From positions 1 through 64,000 of the forward strand of contig NZ_ACYY01000002.1 of the NCBI RefSeq assembly GCF_000176015.1: 64,000 bases of DNA, written 5' to 3'. Every line of letters starts with the position of its first letter. Position 1 is the first letter of the stretch. A program made the translations under genes and the position numbers. This DNA is from Rhodobacter ferrooxidans (GTDB lineage Bacteria; Pseudomonadota; Alphaproteobacteria; Rhodobacterales; Rhodobacteraceae). Below, piece after piece: positions 61,933-64,000 of this stretch. The notes beneath the pieces were generated by a model. That model was given only the letters and a program-made list of their open reading frames with translations, searched no databases and was not told where the DNA came from.

Positions 61933-63195
61933 ATGTCCGAACTCGATCCCTTCATGCGGCTGGGCGTGGCCTTGGCCATCGGCCTGATGGTGGGGCTAGA
62001 ACGCGGCTGGCGCACCCGCGGGACCGAGGATAACAGCCGCGCTGCCGGTCTGCGCACCTTTGGCATTTCCGGGTTGATGGGCGGCGTCTGCGGCGTTCTG
62101 GTGCCGAACCTCGGGCCGCTGTTCGTCGGACTGGCGTTCTTGGCTTTCACTGCGGTGTTCGGCGGATTTTTCTGGCTGGAGGCCCGGCAGAACCGCGTTT
62201 TCAGCGCCACCAGCGTAGTGGCGGGCATGCTGACCTTCCTGCTGGGCGTGTTGGCGGCGGCGGGAGATATCCAGCTGGCCATCGCCGCGGCGGTGGTGAT
62301 GACGGTGCTGCTGGCGCTGCGCGAACCCCTGCACCGCTGGGTCGCCTCGGTCACCTGGGAGGAAATTCGCGCGGCGCTGATCCTGCTGGTGATGAGCTTT
62401 CTGTTGCTGCCGATGCTGCCCAACCGGGCGCTGGACCCCTGGGGCGCGGTGAACCTTTATGAGGTCTGGCTGCTGGCGATCATGATCGCGCTGATCTCGT
62501 TCGCCGGTTACGTCGCGGTGCGGCTGTTCGGTGACCGGCTGGGGATCATCGTCACGGCGGCGGCGGGCGGGCTGGCATCATCGACGGCCACCACGCTGAC
62601 CTTCGCGCGACTGGGGCGCGAGGCGCCGGGGGCGGAGAACCTGCTGGCCGGCGGCATCCTGATCAGCGGTATGGTGATGCTGCTGCGGGTGGGGGTGATC
62701 GCGGTGGCGCTGAACAACGCGCTGCTGGGGCTGTTGTGGCAACCCTTGCTGGCGGCGGCGTTGGTGATGGCGGCGGCGGCGCTGGCGATGATCTATGCAC
62801 CGCATCGGTCGCATGCGGCGCAGCCGGGGCCGCATCTGACGATCTCCAACCCGCTGGTGCTGGGCGCCTCGCTGAAGCTGGCGGGGCTGATCGCGCTGGT
62901 GATGCTGGCGGCGACGCTGGTGCAGCGGGCCTATGGCGACATGGGGGTGCTGATCGTGGCGGCGGCCTCGGGGATCGCCGATGTCGATGCCATCACCATC
63001 TCGATGGCGCGGATGAATGACGGGCTGGCGCTGGCGGCGCAGGCGATCTTGCTGGCGGTGACGGTCAATACCGTGTCGAAAGCGGTGATTGCCGCCTGGG
63101 TGGGCGGTGTGGCGGTGGGCAGCCGGGTGGCGCTGGCCAGCCTGGCGGCGCTGCTGGCCGGGGCGGGCGTGTTTTCCCTGCTGGTTGCGGGCTAA
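61933..63195 (+). CDS. MgtC/SapB-DUF4010 family membrane protein
   Basis: A 420-residue inner-membrane protein with an MgtC-like N-terminus (MRLGVALAIGLMVGLERGWR) and about ten further hydrophobic helices in a DUF4010 C-terminal part, where ASGIADVDAITISMARM is a conserved segment. MgtC-type proteins help growth at low magnesium and in macrophages; the DUF4010 fusion has no defined role. It starts 63 bases after cbbZ and is not part of that operon in function. Its stop overlaps the convergent next gene by 3 bases. Confidence 0.82.
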   Translation: MSELDPFMRLGVALAIGLMVGLERGWRTRGTEDNSRAAGLRTFGISGLMGGVCGVLVPNLGPLFVGLAFLAFTAVFGGFFWLEARQNRVFSATSVVAGMLTFLLGVLAAAGDIQLAIAAAVVMTVLLALREPLHRWVASVTWEEIRAALILLVMSFLLLPMLPNRALDPWGAVNLYEVWLLAIMIALISFAGYVAVRLFGDRLGIIVTAAAGGLASSTATTLTFARLGREAPGAENLLAGGILISGMVMLLRVGVIAVALNNALLGLLWQPLLAAALVMAAAALAMIYAPHRSHAAQPGPHLTISNPLVLGASLKLAGLIALVMLAATLVQRAYGDMGVLIVAAASGIADVDAITISMARMNDGLALAAQAILLAVTVNTVSKAVIAAWVGGVAVGSRVALASLAALLAGAGVFSLLVAG

Positions 63196-64000
63196 AGATA
63201 GCCGTGGATCGGCAGATGCCCGATCACCCAGCTTATGGCGCGCAGGCTGGCAGGTGCCTCGGGTTCCACCCGTAGCAGCGGTGCATGACCGGGCCTTGCC
63301 ACTGCCCAGAGCAGCCTTTTGCCGCGAAGTGACAAAGCATAGGAATTCTCGGGTGCCGACAGCCTGTCGATCATCGCCTCAAGTTCGGCCACCAACTCGG
63401 GCTGATCGAACTGCAAGCCCAGCTCGGTGTTCATCAAGGCCGAGCGCAGGTCGAAGTTCAGCGAGCCGACAACGGCGGTGCGGCCATCAACCAGAAACAC
63501 CTTGGAGTGCAGCACGTCGCGCTTGCCTTCGGGGCGGCGCGGCGGGCCGTATTCGTGCAGGTTGGCACCGGCGGCCAGCAGCGGCTGGCGGTAGTGGCGG
63601 TAGGCGCCATGCACCAGCACATTGTCGGTGGCCGACAGCGCGTTGGTCAGCAAGGTCACGCGCACCCCCCGCCGGGCCAGCCGCGACAGCGCCTGTAACG
63701 CCGGAATCCCCGGCACGAAATAGGGGGTGATCAGCCGCACCTCGTGTTGCGCGCCGTCCAGCAGGGTGGCGATGCCTTCCGACATCCAGGGCGTCACACG
63801 CTTGCCGAAGGCCTTTTCCGGCGGGTCGGCCAGCACGCTGGCCTTGTCGGTCCAGCGCAGCCGTTGCTGCAGCGCGGCCAGATCCGCGCGACCCACCGCG
63901 GCCTGAAACCGCTGCGCGGCACCGTCGTTCACGTGCCTGGCCAGCCTGCGGCGGAACCGCTTCATGTTGACCTTGAACCGCGGCGAAAGCGTCAGGATCG
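63192..64000 (-). CDS. Phospholipase D/cardiolipin synthase-like protein (partial, N-terminus outside window)
   Basis: The frame stays open to the window edge, so this is the C-terminal 269 residues of a larger protein. Visible are one HKD motif LHSKVFLVDGRTAVVGSLNFD and an upstream phrase TPYFVPGIPALQALSRLARRGVRVTLL typical of the second half of cardiolipin synthases and related PLD proteins. An internal ATG at 63965 should not be read as the start. The first HKD motif must lie beyond 64000. Other PLD-family transphosphatidylases are possible. Confidence 0.85.
   Translation of the reverse strand, partial: ILTLSPRFKVNMKRFRRRLARHVNDGAAQRFQAAVGRADLAALQQRLRWTDKASVLADPPEKAFGKRVTPWMSEGIATLLDGAQHEVRLITPYFVPGIPALQALSRLARRGVRVTLLTNALSATDNVLVHGAYRHYRQPLLAAGANLHEYGPPRRPEGKRDVLHSKVFLVDGRTAVVGSLNFDLRSALMNTELGLQFDQPELVAELEAMIDRLSAPENSYALSLRGKRLLWAVARPGHAPLLRVEPEAPASLRAISWVIGHLPIHGYL

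Noticed and set aside
63192-63965. A complete 257-residue protein starting at ATG 63965
   Set aside because: The frame continues open to the window end with family-like residues (SPRFKVN) before that ATG, and the second-half HKD motif alone shows that the N-terminal half is missing.

Overview
The window is high-GC alphaproteobacterial DNA. The best match is a Rhodobacteraceae (Rhodobacter-like) chromosome. This rests on a bc1 operon (fbcFBC) whose Rieske start resembles Rhodobacter, a CbbR-linked form II RuBisCO operon in the order cbbFPTGAM-EYZ, a 41-residue bL36 without a zinc site, and many ATGA/GTGA-coupled genes. Autotrophic or mixotrophic growth by the Calvin cycle is a reasonable inference. 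Nothing here fixes genus or phototrophy. No rRNA, CRISPR array, transposase, integrase or phage gene was seen. No gene-free stretch exceeds about 300 bases.

Layout. (1) 1-8825 (+): end of cysQ, kdsB, a GT2, galU, a GT4, a second GT2, a GT14-like protein and a double sulfotransferase. It reads as a surface-glycan cluster, probably making a sulfated product, with CysQ suited to clearing the PAP by-product. (2) 8865-13104: dinB, N-formylglutamate amidohydrolase, tRNA-Val(GAC), rpmJ, a PaiB-like flavin protein, a small hypothetical gene and a GST. (3) 13336-16179: fbcFBC with a clear terminator. (4) 16401-27081: an amino-sugar region. A leftward operon (kinase, GntR/UTRA, SIS, nagA, GntR/FCD) diverges from a rightward one (murQ, ABC binding protein, two permeases, Gfo/Idh/MocA oxidoreductase, ABC ATPase). 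Together they give import, phosphorylation, lactyl-ether cleavage, deacetylation and deamination of MurNAc/GlcNAc-type sugars. A large inverted repeat sits in the shared promoter region.

(5) 27182-29874 (-): a two-subunit molybdenum hydroxylase of the isoquinoline 1-oxidoreductase type. (6) 29939-36063: a second glycan cluster, with a GT2-methyltransferase fusion, a GT32-like gene, a glycosyltransferase broken by a one-base frameshift, an FkbM methyltransferase, an alpha/beta hydrolase and a GT25. (7) 36241-43248: a DUF1800/DUF1501 pair, then a leftward set of a sulfatase fused to RTX calcium-binding repeats plus two uncharacterised proteins. (8) 43426-48504: a TetR-regulated RND efflux system with a perfect palindromic operator. 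(9) 48611-51374: ilvD, a lone ureE and a small hypothetical gene. (10) 51378-61869: cbbR diverging from the cbb operon, with two LysR-type inverted repeats between them and a terminator-like hairpin between cbbM and cbbEYZ. (11) 61933-64000: an MgtC/DUF4010 membrane protein and the C-terminal part of a phospholipase D/cardiolipin synthase-like protein running off the window.

The least explained parts are the RTX-sulfatase set with its two companions, the amino-sugar operon pair with its unassigned oxidoreductase and operator, and the second glycan cluster with its frameshifted gene.
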